Part shown: positions 7,594-16,487 of the stretch, one piece after another | Numbering within the stretch: position 1 is the first letter of the stretch | Layout: each line of letters starts with the position of its first letter | NCBI RefSeq assembly: GCF_000716605.1 | Contig: NZ_JNXE01000012.1 | Coordinates: 1 to 64,000, forward strand | Length of the DNA: 64,000 nt | Direction: 5' to 3' | Source of the DNA: Streptomyces sp. NRRL F-525 | Lineage (GTDB): Bacteria > Actinomycetota > Actinomycetes > Streptomycetales > Streptomycetaceae | Made by a program: the position numbers and the translations under genes | The notes under the pieces: model-generated | What the model was told of the DNA's origin: nothing | Seen by the model: only the letters and a program-made list of their open reading frames with translations | Database searches by the model: none

Positions 7594-8917
7594 GCGCCGC
7601 TCGGCCCGAGAGACCCTGGCCCTCGTCACGGACGACACCACCTTCACCGAACTCCCCTACCCGGCACGGGAGTCCAAGCCCGACGGCCCCCTCGCCTGGC
7701 AGGGCTACGACGCCTCGCGCGCCCGCGCCGCCGACCACACCGGCGAGTCGGAGTCGGTGGTGTGCGGCACGGCGACGGTAGCGGGAACGCGGGCGGTGCT
7801 GATCGCCTTCGAGTTCGGCTACCTCGGCGGCTCGCTCGGCGAGCGCACCGGGGACCGGCTGGAGGCCGCGTACACGTACGCCCGTGAACACCGGTTGCCG
7901 GTCGTGCCGTTGGTCGCCACCGGAGGCAGCCGGATGCAGGAGGGCATGATCGCCCTCACCCAACTCCAGCGCGTGGCACGCCAGTCGGCGCTCACGAGGG
8001 AGGCCGGTCTCCCCCAGATCGCGGTACTGCGCGACCCCACCACGGGCGGCGGCTGGGCCACGCTCGGCGCGGGCGCCGATGTGATCCTGGCCCTGCCCGG
8101 CGCCCAGGTCGGCTTCGCGGGCTCCCGCGTACGGCCGCCGGACGCGGACCCGACGGCGTACACGGCGGAGGCCCAGGTGGCGGCGGGGGCGGCCGACGCG
8201 GTCGTAGAACCGGGGCAGTTGCAGGAAACCCTGGGGAGGTGGCTGCGGCTGCTGACCAGGCCGTGGGGCGGACAGGCGCCGGTGCCGGCGGCGCTCGGCG
8301 CGAGCGATCTCCCGGCCACCGGATGGGAGGCGGTACAGCGCGCCCGGTCCCCTCAACGCCCGCGCGCCGAGCGCTACTTGGACGCCTACTTCACTCACCG
8401 GCTCGCGATCAGCGGCGATCGGTGCGGGGGTGTCGACGCGGGCATGCTGTGCGGGTTCGGGGAGCGGGAGGGGCGGACGGTCGCGTATGCCGCGCAGGCC
8501 GGGACGGCTACCCGGCCCGCTGGTTATCGCACCGCTGCCCGGTTGATCCGGCTCGCGGAGCGGCTCGGCATCCCGGTGCTGACGTTGGTCGATACCCCGG
8601 GTGCAGCGAACGACGCCGAGGCGGAACGGCAGGGTGCGGGGGCCGCGATCGCGGACCTGTTCGGCGCGGTGGCGGCCGCCCGGACTCCGCTGACCACTCT
8701 CCTGATCGGCGAGGGCGGTTCCGGCGGTGCGCTGGCGCTGGCCGCGCCGGGCAACACCTGGGCCACACCGGACAGCTACTTCTCGGTGATCGCCCCGGAG
8801 TCTGCCGCCGCGATCCTCAAGCGGCCGCCGGAGGAGGCGGAGTCGACCGCTGACCAACTCCGTATCCGGCCGCAGGACTTGGCGGAGTTGGGCGTCATCC
8901 GGACACGGCCTGTTTGA
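7586..8917 (+). CDS. Fused alpha/beta carboxyltransferase of acyl-CoA carboxylase type
   Basis: 443 aa with two crotonase-like halves joined in one chain. The first half holds LIAFEFGYLGGSLGERTGDR and VATGGSRMQEGM, as in AccD; the second holds RLAERLGIPVLTLVDTPGA and IGEGGSGGALALA, as in AccA. The zinc ribbon of bacterial AccD is absent. It probably carries carboxyl transfer between biotin and an acyl-CoA (or the reverse), needing a biotinylated partner encoded elsewhere. It is coupled to matB and followed by a perfect hairpin terminator. The same pair exists next to each other in other Streptomyces. Confidence 0.87.
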   Translation: MTERRSARETLALVTDDTTFTELPYPARESKPDGPLAWQGYDASRARAADHTGESESVVCGTATVAGTRAVLIAFEFGYLGGSLGERTGDRLEAAYTYAREHRLPVVPLVATGGSRMQEGMIALTQLQRVARQSALTREAGLPQIAVLRDPTTGGGWATLGAGADVILALPGAQVGFAGSRVRPPDADPTAYTAEAQVAAGAADAVVEPGQLQETLGRWLRLLTRPWGGQAPVPAALGASDLPATGWEAVQRARSPQRPRAERYLDAYFTHRLAISGDRCGGVDAGMLCGFGEREGRTVAYAAQAGTATRPAGYRTAARLIRLAERLGIPVLTLVDTPGAANDAEAERQGAGAAIADLFGAVAAARTPLTTLLIGEGGSGGALALAAPGNTWATPDSYFSVIAPESAAAILKRPPEEAESTADQLRIRPQDLAELGVIRTRPV

Positions 8918-8919
8918 GC

Positions 8920-8957
8920 GGCGGCGCCGTCTCCCCTCCCAAGGAGACGGCGCCGCC
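8920..8957. terminator. Bidirectional hairpin terminator
   Basis: A perfect 15-bp inverted repeat, GGCGGCGCCGTCTCC at 8920-8934 and its complement at 8943-8957 with an 8-base loop. It lies between the converging stops of the carboxyltransferase (8917) and the subtilase (8966). No U-tract follows, as is usual in Streptomyces. Confidence 0.85.
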
Positions 8958-8965
8958 CGTCTGCG

Positions 8966-11900
8966 TTACCGGACTCCCACCGCCCGGACTATCTCCTGCC
9001 GCACCGAACCGCCCTGGTCGTCGGTCGCCGAGGCCCGCAGCGAGATGTACTGAGCGTCCCGGGGCACGGTGAGGGTGCCGCGCCATGACGCGTGGCCGCC
9101 GGTGAGCCTCACCGTCCGCCACGACTTCCCGTCGTCGTACGACACTTGGAGCGTGCCGCCGACGATCGTCCCGGTGTCCGGCGCGCCCACCACGTACGAG
9201 GCGCTGATCCCGACCGGCACCCGGCCGCCGCCCCGGACATCGCCCGCGAGGTCGGTATCGACGTCGAAAGCGAGGTTGAGGAGGGGCAGGAAGGTCCATC
9301 GATCGGCGGGCGTGGCCGACGAGTTGAAGATCCACTCGGCGTGACCCCGCGTGGAGAGTTTCCAGCGGTCGGGGTCGAGGGCGGTGTCGGTGACGACCTT
9401 GTAGGTGTGTTCGTCGGCGGGCGCGTCCCAGTCGTAGGCGCCGGAGCTGGTGCGCCGGTCGACCAGGGTGCCGTCCCGGTACACCTCGGTGGTCTGCGTC
9501 ATGCCGCTGTCCGCGCTCCACGCATCGCCGAATCCGGTGTGGTCGGGCCCGGAGTCGCCCCAGCCGGGAGTGTTGAACTGCAGCTGGTTACCTGACCGTT
9601 GCTGTCCCCAGCCGAGCCCGGTGCCGAGCCATGGATGCCACACCGGCTTGAACCAGTCGAGGGTGCGATGCGTCCCGCCCGTGTACTGGACCAGCCCGCT
9701 GCGTTCCTCCAGCGTGCCGTCCCCGACCGTCACGGACTCCGACCACCGCTGGCCAGGGCCGGTCGACACGTAGTCCGTCCGCTCGGCCGGATAGTCGATC
9801 CGCTCCCGGAAGCCGAGCCCGATGGGAAAGGCGTCGGTGATCGAGTAACGGAACTCCCCGCCGCTCACCGGCGTCACCGACTTCTCCGGCTTCACCGCGT
9901 GGAACTTCGTATCCAGGACGGCGAGTTGACTGCGGCTGGGCGCGTAGGTGAGATCGGCGTCCGGGATCGCGCCCTGGTGTCCGGCCGAAAGGTCGTACGT
10001 GTAGGGCGTGTTGAGCGTCCCCGTCATGTCGACCGTCTTCGCCGCCCGCAACCGTGCCGCGTCGGCCGCGTTCACCGAGGCGATCTGCAGCGGACGGTCG
10101 GAACCGTCGTCCGCACCCCACCACGCGCTGAGCCGCCCGGCCACGTCGTCCGTCACGAACAACGCCTTGGCGCCCGCGTCTTGGGCGGCCTGCGCGAGCG
10201 CGACCGGATCGGCGCCATCACCGTCGGCGAGGTGGGCGAGTACCGCGCGCCCCCGGACCGCACCGGTGATGGGACCGTCCCCCACATCCACCAACGGCAA
10301 CCGGCTGTGCCCCTCGATCAGCGTGCCGCCCGACTGCACGACGGCCTCACCGACCCCCTTGACCTCCAACAGCGGCTTCCCGAGCCGCCACACGGTCCGG
10401 TACTCGAAGCTGCCCTGGGTGACCTTGTCCGTCGGGGCCGCGAACACGCTGTCGTACATCACCGGCACCTGAACGGCGTCGAAGAGATCGGAGCCGTTGG
10501 CGTTCCGGTCGTACTCCATGCCCAACTGCCGTGTCTCCGTGCGCTGTTGGACCTTCGCGCGAACCTCCCTGAGCCGCCGCCCGTCCAGGGTGACCTCACG
10601 ATCCCGGTCGAGGGTGACCTGGGGCGCCGCGAGGAAACCGAGCCCGAGCGAGTCGGCACCGTGGCTGCCGCGCACGTCGAGGAAGGAGGTCAGGCTGTAA
10701 GTGCCGGGCTGGAGGCGGAGTTTGAGTGTCCCGGAGTCACCGACCGCCTCCGGGTAGGGGTCGTAGCCCTGCGCCAGCCGCTGCACCACCAGGTCGGCGG
10801 CCGTGGCGGCCCCGTCCCGGTCCTTCACATGGACGGTGAGTGTGTACCGCTCCTCCTCCTTGACCAGCCCGAATGCCGTATGGGCCACGGGAGTTCCGGC
10901 GGCGGAGGCGACGATCTGTCCGCTGGTGTTGCCGACCTCGGCCTTCGCGCCGTCACCGGTCACGGTGGTGGAGGCCGTGCCGTGCGCGGGCACGGTGAGG
11001 GTGGAGTCGGCGAGGGTGGCGACACCGGCCGGGGCGCCCTGGACGGCGAGGCTCAACTGGACAGCCGCGCCGGATGAGTTGGCGTAGGTGAGGGTCCTGG
11101 TGACCGGCTTGTTCGCGTCGTACGGCCAGCTGTAGAAGCCGAGGTCGGTGCTGCCGGTGGCAGTGATCCGGGCGTCCACGGCATCGGGCACGTTCACCCG
11201 CCCCGCCCCCAACTCGTAGACGGACGCGTCGAGTTGCTTGGACGTGGACATCAACGCGTCCTTGAGCTGCACGCCGGTCCAGTCGGGATGCTCCTGGGCG
11301 AGCAGCGCGGCCACCCCCGCCACATGCGGTGTCGCCATCGACGTACCGCTCATGGAGGTGTAGTACCCACTGCCGTCCACGAGTTGGGAGCGGGCGGCGA
11401 GGATGTCGACGCCGGGGGCGGAGAGGTCGGGCTTGAGGGCGTTGTCGCCGTGGCGCGGTCCTGCGCTGGTGAAGTAGGCGGCCTGGTCGTTCGCGTCGAC
11501 GGCGCCGACGGTGAGCGCGGAGTCGGCGGCGCCGGGTGAGCCGATGGAGGAGGGGGTGCCGGTGTTGCCGGCGGCTATGACGAAAAGCGCCCCGGTCTCG
11601 CTGCTCAACGTGTTCACGGCCTGCGCCATGGGGTCGGTGCCGTCGCTGGGTTCGGTCGAACCGAGGCTCATGGACACGACCTTGGCGTGCACGTCCCGCG
11701 CGGCCCACTCCATCCCGGCGATGATCTGCGACTCACTCCCGGACCCCTGGTCGCTGAGCACCTTGCCCACGGCGAGGGTGGCGTCCGGGGCAACTCCCTT
11801 CTCCTGCCCGGCGGATGCGGCTCCGCTGCCGCCGACGGTGGAGGTGACGTGGGTGCCGTGGCCGTTGCGGTCGGCGACGTCCTCGCCGTCGATGAAGCTC

Positions 11901-12607
11901 TTGGTGACGGAGACCCGTTGGGCGAGGTCGGGGTGGGAGAGGTCAACTCCCGTGTCCAGTACGGCGACTGTGACACCCTTGCCGGTCAGCCCGGCCGCCC
12001 AGGCGTGCGCCGTACCGATCTGCGCGTTGCTCTCGGCCATGTCCGCGGTCACCCGCCCGTCCAGCCAGACCTTCCGCACCCCGTCCTGCCGGGTGAACGC
12101 GCTCCAGAACCCGCGCCCCTTGTCCGCCTCGACGGCGGCCCCGCGCACACTCGCGAGCGTCCGCGTCCGCTCGGCGTCGCGCGGGGTCACGGCCTGTGCC
12201 CCTTTGTCGTACGTCACGATCAGCGGCAGCTCGTCGGTCGTCCGGTCGGCGAGGCCCTGCCGTAGCAGCTCGCTCACGTCGAAGAGCCGGCGGTCGAGGG
12301 TGCCCGCGCGCAGGTAGGGGAGAGCCTCGTCCGGTACGACGGTGATGTCGCCGTTGGCCAGCTGGGTGCGGACGGCGCCGGTGGCGCCCTGGGGGCGTTC
12401 GACGCTCACTGTCTTCCGGCCGCCCGTGAGGTCGGTGACGGTGACCTTGTCGCCGGTGACGAGAGTGACGGTACGGGTGGGGCTCGCGGTGGGGGCGGCA
12501 GCCGTAGAGGCGCCTGGGGCCGCCTGCGCCTGTGCCGTCGGCAGCAGCGCGACCACGAGCCCGGCCGACAGCAGTACCGCCCCGCGTCTGACTGGTCCTC
12601 TGCTCAT
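8966..12607 (-). CDS. Secreted S8 subtilisin-like serine protease, large
   Basis: 1213 aa. A signal peptide is clear: basic MSRGPVRR, hydrophobic core, then AQAQAAPG cleavage region near residue 30. The catalytic triad is Asp218 (VAVLDTGVD), His250 (NGHGTHV) and Ser423 (SGTSMATPHVAG); the oxyanion Asn is in VIAAGNTG near 348. A propeptide-like region precedes it. Downstream are a ~780-residue multidomain C-terminal part, including a PA-like segment (AGAKALFVTDDVAG) and beta-rich repeats ending in a possible substrate-binding domain. It is longer than classic subtilisins but normal for streptomycete secreted proteases. It is likely exported by Sec and acts on extracellular proteins. Single gene, terminated by the shared hairpin. 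Confidence 0.93.
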   Translation of the reverse strand: MSRGPVRRGAVLLSAGLVVALLPTAQAQAAPGASTAAAPTASPTRTVTLVTGDKVTVTDLTGGRKTVSVERPQGATGAVRTQLANGDITVVPDEALPYLRAGTLDRRLFDVSELLRQGLADRTTDELPLIVTYDKGAQAVTPRDAERTRTLASVRGAAVEADKGRGFWSAFTRQDGVRKVWLDGRVTADMAESNAQIGTAHAWAAGLTGKGVTVAVLDTGVDLSHPDLAQRVSVTKSFIDGEDVADRNGHGTHVTSTVGGSGAASAGQEKGVAPDATLAVGKVLSDQGSGSESQIIAGMEWAARDVHAKVVSMSLGSTEPSDGTDPMAQAVNTLSSETGALFVIAAGNTGTPSSIGSPGAADSALTVGAVDANDQAAYFTSAGPRHGDNALKPDLSAPGVDILAARSQLVDGSGYYTSMSGTSMATPHVAGVAALLAQEHPDWTGVQLKDALMSTSKQLDASVYELGAGRVNVPDAVDARITATGSTDLGFYSWPYDANKPVTRTLTYANSSGAAVQLSLAVQGAPAGVATLADSTLTVPAHGTASTTVTGDGAKAEVGNTSGQIVASAAGTPVAHTAFGLVKEEERYTLTVHVKDRDGAATAADLVVQRLAQGYDPYPEAVGDSGTLKLRLQPGTYSLTSFLDVRGSHGADSLGLGFLAAPQVTLDRDREVTLDGRRLREVRAKVQQRTETRQLGMEYDRNANGSDLFDAVQVPVMYDSVFAAPTDKVTQGSFEYRTVWRLGKPLLEVKGVGEAVVQSGGTLIEGHSRLPLVDVGDGPITGAVRGRAVLAHLADGDGADPVALAQAAQDAGAKALFVTDDVAGRLSAWWGADDGSDRPLQIASVNAADAARLRAAKTVDMTGTLNTPYTYDLSAGHQGAIPDADLTYAPSRSQLAVLDTKFHAVKPEKSVTPVSGGEFRYSITDAFPIGLGFRERIDYPAERTDYVSTGPGQRWSESVTVGDGTLEERSGLVQYTGGTHRTLDWFKPVWHPWLGTGLGWGQQRSGNQLQFNTPGWGDSGPDHTGFGDAWSADSGMTQTTEVYRDGTLVDRRTSSGAYDWDAPADEHTYKVVTDTALDPDRWKLSTRGHAEWIFNSSATPADRWTFLPLLNLAFDVDTDLAGDVRGGGRVPVGISASYVVGAPDTGTIVGGTLQVSYDDGKSWRTVRLTGGHASWRGTLTVPRDAQYISLRASATDDQGGSVRQEIVRAVGVR

Positions 12608-12917
12608 GCACGCCCCTCTTCGTCGAGCCGTCGAGTCGTCGAGTGCTGCGAAGAGTGTCGTGTGCCTTGTGGCGCAAGGGAGTTGAATGGGGCTGGCGGA
12701 TTGACGCCCCGGCGGTTTCCCGCCAACGCGGCGTCACGAGGACGCCCCCCACTGCCCTTTACGCGGTCTTTAACTCGGGCATTACGGACAAATACCCCCA
12801 TTTAGCGGCACCCCGCCCGGCCCACCACAAGACGCGCCCGCTCCCTCACCCCCGCACGATGCGAAAGAGGCCCGCCGCCCGGCGAAGCCCCGGTCCGCGC
12901 TCTCGGGAGAACCTGCC
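12608..12917. other. Divergent intergenic region, protease / mbl
   Basis: A 310-base gap between two divergent starts. It holds a short direct-repeat run (GTCGAGCCGTCGAGTCGTCGAG near 12617) and a relatively AT-richer part at 12755-12805, where promoters of both genes are expected. A small inverted repeat GGCGGTTTCCCGCC lies near 12711. I see no convincing coding sequence or RNA gene. Confidence 0.4.
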
Positions 12918-13958
12918 ATGACCGTCAGTCTGGAGCAGTTGCGACGCTGCCATTTCGCCGTCGACCTGGGTGCCGCCCGTACCCGTGTCTACGTCAAGGG
13001 CGCCGGGCTCGTCGTCGACCAGCCGTCCGCCGCCGCCGTGAACACCCGGACCGGCGCGCTGATCGCCGTAGGAGAGTTCGCGGAGAAGATGACGGGCCGT
13101 ACGCCCGACTACATCCGGGTGGTCCGGCCGGTGTCCGGCGGGACCGTCGTCGACATCGAGATGGCGCAGCGCATGCTGCGGCACCTGATCGGCGACAAGG
13201 TGCGCCGCGCGCTGCGCCGCAAGCCCCGGCTGCGGGCCGCGGCCTGCACCCCGCACGACGCCGATCCGCTGGCGCAGCGGGCCGCGATCGAGACGCTGGT
13301 CGGGCTCGGGGCGCGCCGGGTGGAGCTGGTCGACACGCTGATCGCCGCCGCGGTCGGCTGCGGGCTGCCCGTGGAGCGGCCCGAGGCCACCATGATCATG
13401 GTGTGCGGGGCGGCCGCGACGCAGGTCGCCGTGCTCTCGCTCGGCTCGATCGTGACCGCCGAACGCATCCCGGTGGGTGGCGAGGCGGTGGACCACGCGA
13501 TCGTCCAACACCTGCGCCACGAGCACGAGTTGATGCTGCCGAGCCAGTCCGTACGGCCGCTGCAGCTGGCCCTGTCCGGCAACGGTCTCACCCCGCACGG
13601 CCCGACCACCACCGAGATCCACGGGCGGGACGTGGCGAGCGGCCTCGCGCGTTCCGTTCGGGTCGACACCGCGGCTGTACGGGACGCGATCGAGACCCCG
13701 CTGACCGCCGTGCTCGACGGGATCGGCCGGGTGCTGCGCAACTGCCCGCCCGACCTGGTGGCCGACCTCGCGGACCGCGGGATCATGATGGTCGGCGGCA
13801 GCGCGCTGCTCCCCGGCTTCGACCAGATGCTGCGCGCGGCGACCGGGATGCCGGTGCACATCGCCGAGCGGCCGGACGTGTGTGCCGTACAGGGCCTGGG
13901 TTACATGCTGGAGGGCAAGATCGAGCCGCTGGTCCTGGACCCGCTGGCCACCACCTGA
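12918..13958 (+). CDS. mbl: MreB-like actin homologue Mbl
   Basis: 346 aa, ATG 12918 preceded by GGGAGAAC. It has the actin-fold ATPase layout: CHFAVDLGAARTRVYVKGAG (phosphate-1 loop), VVRPVSGGTVVDIEMAQRML, a central LVDTLIAAAVGCGLP...MIMVCGAAATQVAVLS (phosphate 2) and IMMVGGSALLPGFDQML (adenosine motif) near 290-306. The MreB family forms membrane-bound filaments that steer peptidoglycan synthesis; the S. coelicolor Mbl protein contributes to spore wall formation. Several phosphate-loop residues differ from canonical MreB, as in the known divergent Mbl. It is followed directly by a sensor-like kinase gene, perhaps coupled. Confidence 0.85.
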   Translation: MTVSLEQLRRCHFAVDLGAARTRVYVKGAGLVVDQPSAAAVNTRTGALIAVGEFAEKMTGRTPDYIRVVRPVSGGTVVDIEMAQRMLRHLIGDKVRRALRRKPRLRAAACTPHDADPLAQRAAIETLVGLGARRVELVDTLIAAAVGCGLPVERPEATMIMVCGAAATQVAVLSLGSIVTAERIPVGGEAVDHAIVQHLRHEHELMLPSQSVRPLQLALSGNGLTPHGPTTTEIHGRDVASGLARSVRVDTAAVRDAIETPLTAVLDGIGRVLRNCPPDLVADLADRGIMMVGGSALLPGFDQMLRAATGMPVHIAERPDVCAVQGLGYMLEGKIEPLVLDPLATT

Positions 13959-15385
13959 GCCCGGACCCGGCCGATCCGCGTGACGGCGTCCCCGACCTCT
14001 CGCGCCTCCTCGAAGCGGTCCTGAGCGTCGGTTCCGAGCTCGAACTGCGCACCACGCTCCAGCACATCGTGGACGGCGCAGCCGAGCTGACCGGCGCGCG
14101 GTACGCGGCGCTCGGGACGACGGACCCCGGGCAGGACGGCCTCACCGAGATCCGTACGGGCGGGGCCGAGCCGCCGCCCGCGGGGTTGCTCAGCGTGCCG
14201 ATCCACGTCCACGACGAGGTGTTCGGCCACCTCCACCTGGCCGGAAAGCGGCACGACGCCCCCTTCACCGCCGAGGACGAGCAGCTCCTGCACGTGCTCG
14301 CCGCCCAGGCCGGCATCGCGATCGGCAACGCCCGCCTGTACGAGACGGCCCGGCAGCGCGAGCGCTGGATCGAGGGCGCGGCGGCCGTCACCACCGCCCT
14401 GCTCACCGGCGAGACCGCGGCCGACGCGCTGAAGACGGTCGCGGAGGGCGCGCGGGCCCTCGCCGACGCGGCCGCGGGCGTGATCCTCCAGCGCACGGCG
14501 GCGGGCGGCATGGAGATCGTCACCGCGTCCGCCTACGAGGACCCGGGCGACATCGTCGGTACGACCATCGAGCCCGGCAGCCCGGTCCTGGTCCAACTCC
14601 TGGGCGGCGAACCGGTGTTCATCGACGACTCGGCGACCGACCCGCGCATGACGACGCATGTACGGCACCGGTTCGGCCCGAGCATGATGCTCCCGCTCCA
14701 GGCGGACGGCCGTCTCATCGGCACCCTGGCTCTCCCGCGCCGCCCGGGCGACCGCCCCTACACGACCGTAGAACGGTTGCTGGCAACGCAGTTCGCGTCC
14801 CAGGCCGCGCTCGCGCTGGTCCTGGCCGACGCACAGCACAGCCGGGAACGCCTCGCGGTGTACGAGGACCGTGACCGCATCGCCCGCGATCTGCACGACC
14901 TGGTCGTCCAACGCCTGTTCGCCACGGGCATGTTGCTGGAGTCCACGCAGCGCAGAACGGACGAGACGGACCAGGCCCACGAGCTCCTCGGGCGCGCGGT
15001 GGACGAACTCCAGTCGACGATCCAGGAGGTCCGCACCGCGATCTTCGCCCTGCAACAGCCACCGGCGGAGGCCCCAACGGGCCTGCGCGGCAAGGTACTT
15101 CGGGAGGCGGCGGGCGCGTCGGCCGTGCTCGGCTTCCAGCCCTCCACCCAATTCGAGGGCCCGGTGGACACCGTCGTCCCCGACCAGGTGGCGGCCCACC
15201 TCCTCGCCGTGCTCCGCCGCGCCCTCACCAGCGCGTCCGGGCGCGCCGACGTGTCCCGCCTGGAGATCACGGTCGACGTGACGACGCCCCTGCCGGACGG
15301 CAGAGACGCCGTACGACTGAGGGTGTACGACGACGGAGGGACCGACGCCACGACGGTGAGCTGGCAGTCACCGCTGAGGACTTAG
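13955..15385 (+). CDS. GAF-domain sensor histidine kinase with degenerate ATPase domain
   Basis: About 476 aa if read from CTG 13955, which overlaps the mbl stop as CTGA; an upstream in-frame GTG near 13880 is the alternative and no ATG exists close by. Two GAF domains occupy ~20-150 and ~165-310. DRDRIARDLHDLVVQRLFA near 307-325 is a HisKA_3 dimerisation domain with the phospho-acceptor His. The ATPase end is abnormal: the N-box Asn is replaced (LRRALTSASGRADVSRL), and the glycine-rich G2 region between VYDDGG and VSWQSPL is missing. The family (DevS/NreB-like) senses small molecules or redox. This protein may be a pseudokinase. Stop lies in a tandem repeat. Confidence 0.78.
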   Translation: MSPDPADPRDGVPDLSRLLEAVLSVGSELELRTTLQHIVDGAAELTGARYAALGTTDPGQDGLTEIRTGGAEPPPAGLLSVPIHVHDEVFGHLHLAGKRHDAPFTAEDEQLLHVLAAQAGIAIGNARLYETARQRERWIEGAAAVTTALLTGETAADALKTVAEGARALADAAAGVILQRTAAGGMEIVTASAYEDPGDIVGTTIEPGSPVLVQLLGGEPVFIDDSATDPRMTTHVRHRFGPSMMLPLQADGRLIGTLALPRRPGDRPYTTVERLLATQFASQAALALVLADAQHSRERLAVYEDRDRIARDLHDLVVQRLFATGMLLESTQRRTDETDQAHELLGRAVDELQSTIQEVRTAIFALQQPPAEAPTGLRGKVLREAAGASAVLGFQPSTQFEGPVDTVVPDQVAAHLLAVLRRALTSASGRADVSRLEITVDVTTPLPDGRDAVRLRVYDDGGTDATTVSWQSPLRT

Positions 15386-15440
15386 CGGTGAGGTCTTAGC
15401 GGTGAGGTCTTAGCGCTGAGGACTTAGCGCTGAGGACTTA
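15371..15440. repeat. Five-copy 14-bp tandem repeat at a gene end
   Basis: Units CCGCTGAGGACTTA, then twice GCGGTGAGGTCTTA, then twice GCGCTGAGGACTTA, each exactly 14 bases, cover 15371-15440. The kinase stop codon is in the junction of units 1 and 2, and the last unit supplies the stop of the opposite-strand small ORF. Every unit contains a stop on the plus strand. Confidence 0.9.
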
Positions 15441-15539
15441 GTACGGCAGGATCCGCCCCGACGGCGTCCTGCGGTCGATGGTGTCGTCGCGGGGCGTGAT
15501 GGGCCGGCGACTGACGCGAACGCGGATCTGTCGGTTCAT
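15438..15539 (-). CDS. Possible 33-aa basic small protein
   Basis: A 34-codon ORF from ATG 15539 to TAA, translating as a basic peptide beginning MNRQIRVRVSRRPITP and ending RTPSGRILPY. A GGGAGG ribosome site sits about 6 bases before the start. The peptide is Arg-rich (9 of 33), so it could be nucleic-acid binding or merely GC-bias; no family is recognised. Upstream of the start there are two copies of GGGGCATAGGAGA-like sequence (15556-15590). Too small for homology to be judged by eye. Confidence 0.4.
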   Translation of the reverse strand: MNRQIRVRVSRRPITPRDDTIDRRTPSGRILPY

Positions 15540-15636
15540 GGCGCCCTCCCGAGGCTCATATCTCCTATGCCCCTCTCCTATGCCCCACACTCGTCCTCGC
15601 GACTCCCAACAACATCAAGTCCGTACGGTGAGACCC

Positions 15637-16479
15637 ATGACGACCACCTTCACGCTGCTGCATCCCGGCGCCATGGGCGCGAAAGTCGGCGGCGAGGCGA
15701 CCCGTACGGGCACCCGGGTCCTGTACGTCCCGACGGGCCGCAGCCCCGCCAGCCTCCAACGCGCCCGCGAGGCAGGCCTGGAGCCGGCCGAGTCCCTCGA
15801 ATCCGCCTTGTCCGTAAGCGACTTCGTCCTCTCGGTGTGCCCGCCGCACGCGGCGGAAGACGTGGCGCGCGAGGTCCTCGGTCACCCCTTTCGGGGCGTG
15901 TACGTCGAGGCCAACGCGGTCAGCCCGGACCGTACGAGGCGTATCGCGGCGGCGTGCGCGGAGCGCGGCGCGCTGATGCTGGACGGCGCGATCATCGGCG
16001 GCCCACCGGGTCCGGGCAGCGCCCCGCGCCTGTACCTGAGCGGCGACGGGGAGCAAGTCGCGCGAGTGGCGGGGGCGTTCAAGGACACGCGGGTCGTGGC
16101 CCGCCCCTTGGACGCGGAAATCGGTGCCGCGTCGGCGCTGAAGATGGCGTACGCGTCGTACCAGAAGTCGGCGCGCGTCCTGGCCGCCGTATCGCACGCC
16201 CTGGCCGCGCACCACGGCGTGGCCGCCGAACTCGCCCGCGAGGCGGGCTCGTTGACGTCCAACATCCTCGCCGAGACCGACCAGCTCCCCAGCGTCGCCG
16301 CCCGGGCCTGGCGCTGGGCACCGGAGTTGGAGGAGATCGCGGCGACTCTGCACACGGCGGGACTGCCGGCGGACATGGCGGAGGGGGCGGCGGCGGTGCT
16401 GCGCCGGTGGACGGACGACAAGGACGACTACGACCTGCCGCTGGAGGAGGTACTGGCCCACCTCAGGACGGAGGGCTGA
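15637..16479 (+). CDS. NAD(P)-binding 6-phosphogluconate-dehydrogenase-like oxidoreductase
   Basis: 280 aa, ATG 15637 after GGTGAG. The N-terminus FTLLHPGAMGAKVGGEA is a Rossmann fold with the GxMGxxxG pattern of beta-hydroxyacid dehydrogenases. VYVEANAVSPDRTRRI and LMLDGAIIGGPP fit the second half of the cofactor domain. The C-terminal part (ALKMAYASYQKSARVLAAVSHALAAHHGVA...) is a helical DUF1932-like domain with the conserved Lys of the family. It probably oxidises a hydroxyacid or sugar acid; the substrate is unknown. It is monocistronic, with the tandem repeat region upstream. Confidence 0.8.
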   Translation: MTTTFTLLHPGAMGAKVGGEATRTGTRVLYVPTGRSPASLQRAREAGLEPAESLESALSVSDFVLSVCPPHAAEDVAREVLGHPFRGVYVEANAVSPDRTRRIAAACAERGALMLDGAIIGGPPGPGSAPRLYLSGDGEQVARVAGAFKDTRVVARPLDAEIGAASALKMAYASYQKSARVLAAVSHALAAHHGVAAELAREAGSLTSNILAETDQLPSVAARAWRWAPELEEIAATLHTAGLPADMAEGAAAVLRRWTDDKDDYDLPLEEVLAHLRTEG

Positions 16480-16487
16480 GGACTGAC

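Noticed and set aside
15371-15440. Possible CRISPR-like array
   Set aside because: The units are contiguous 14-mers with no spacers.
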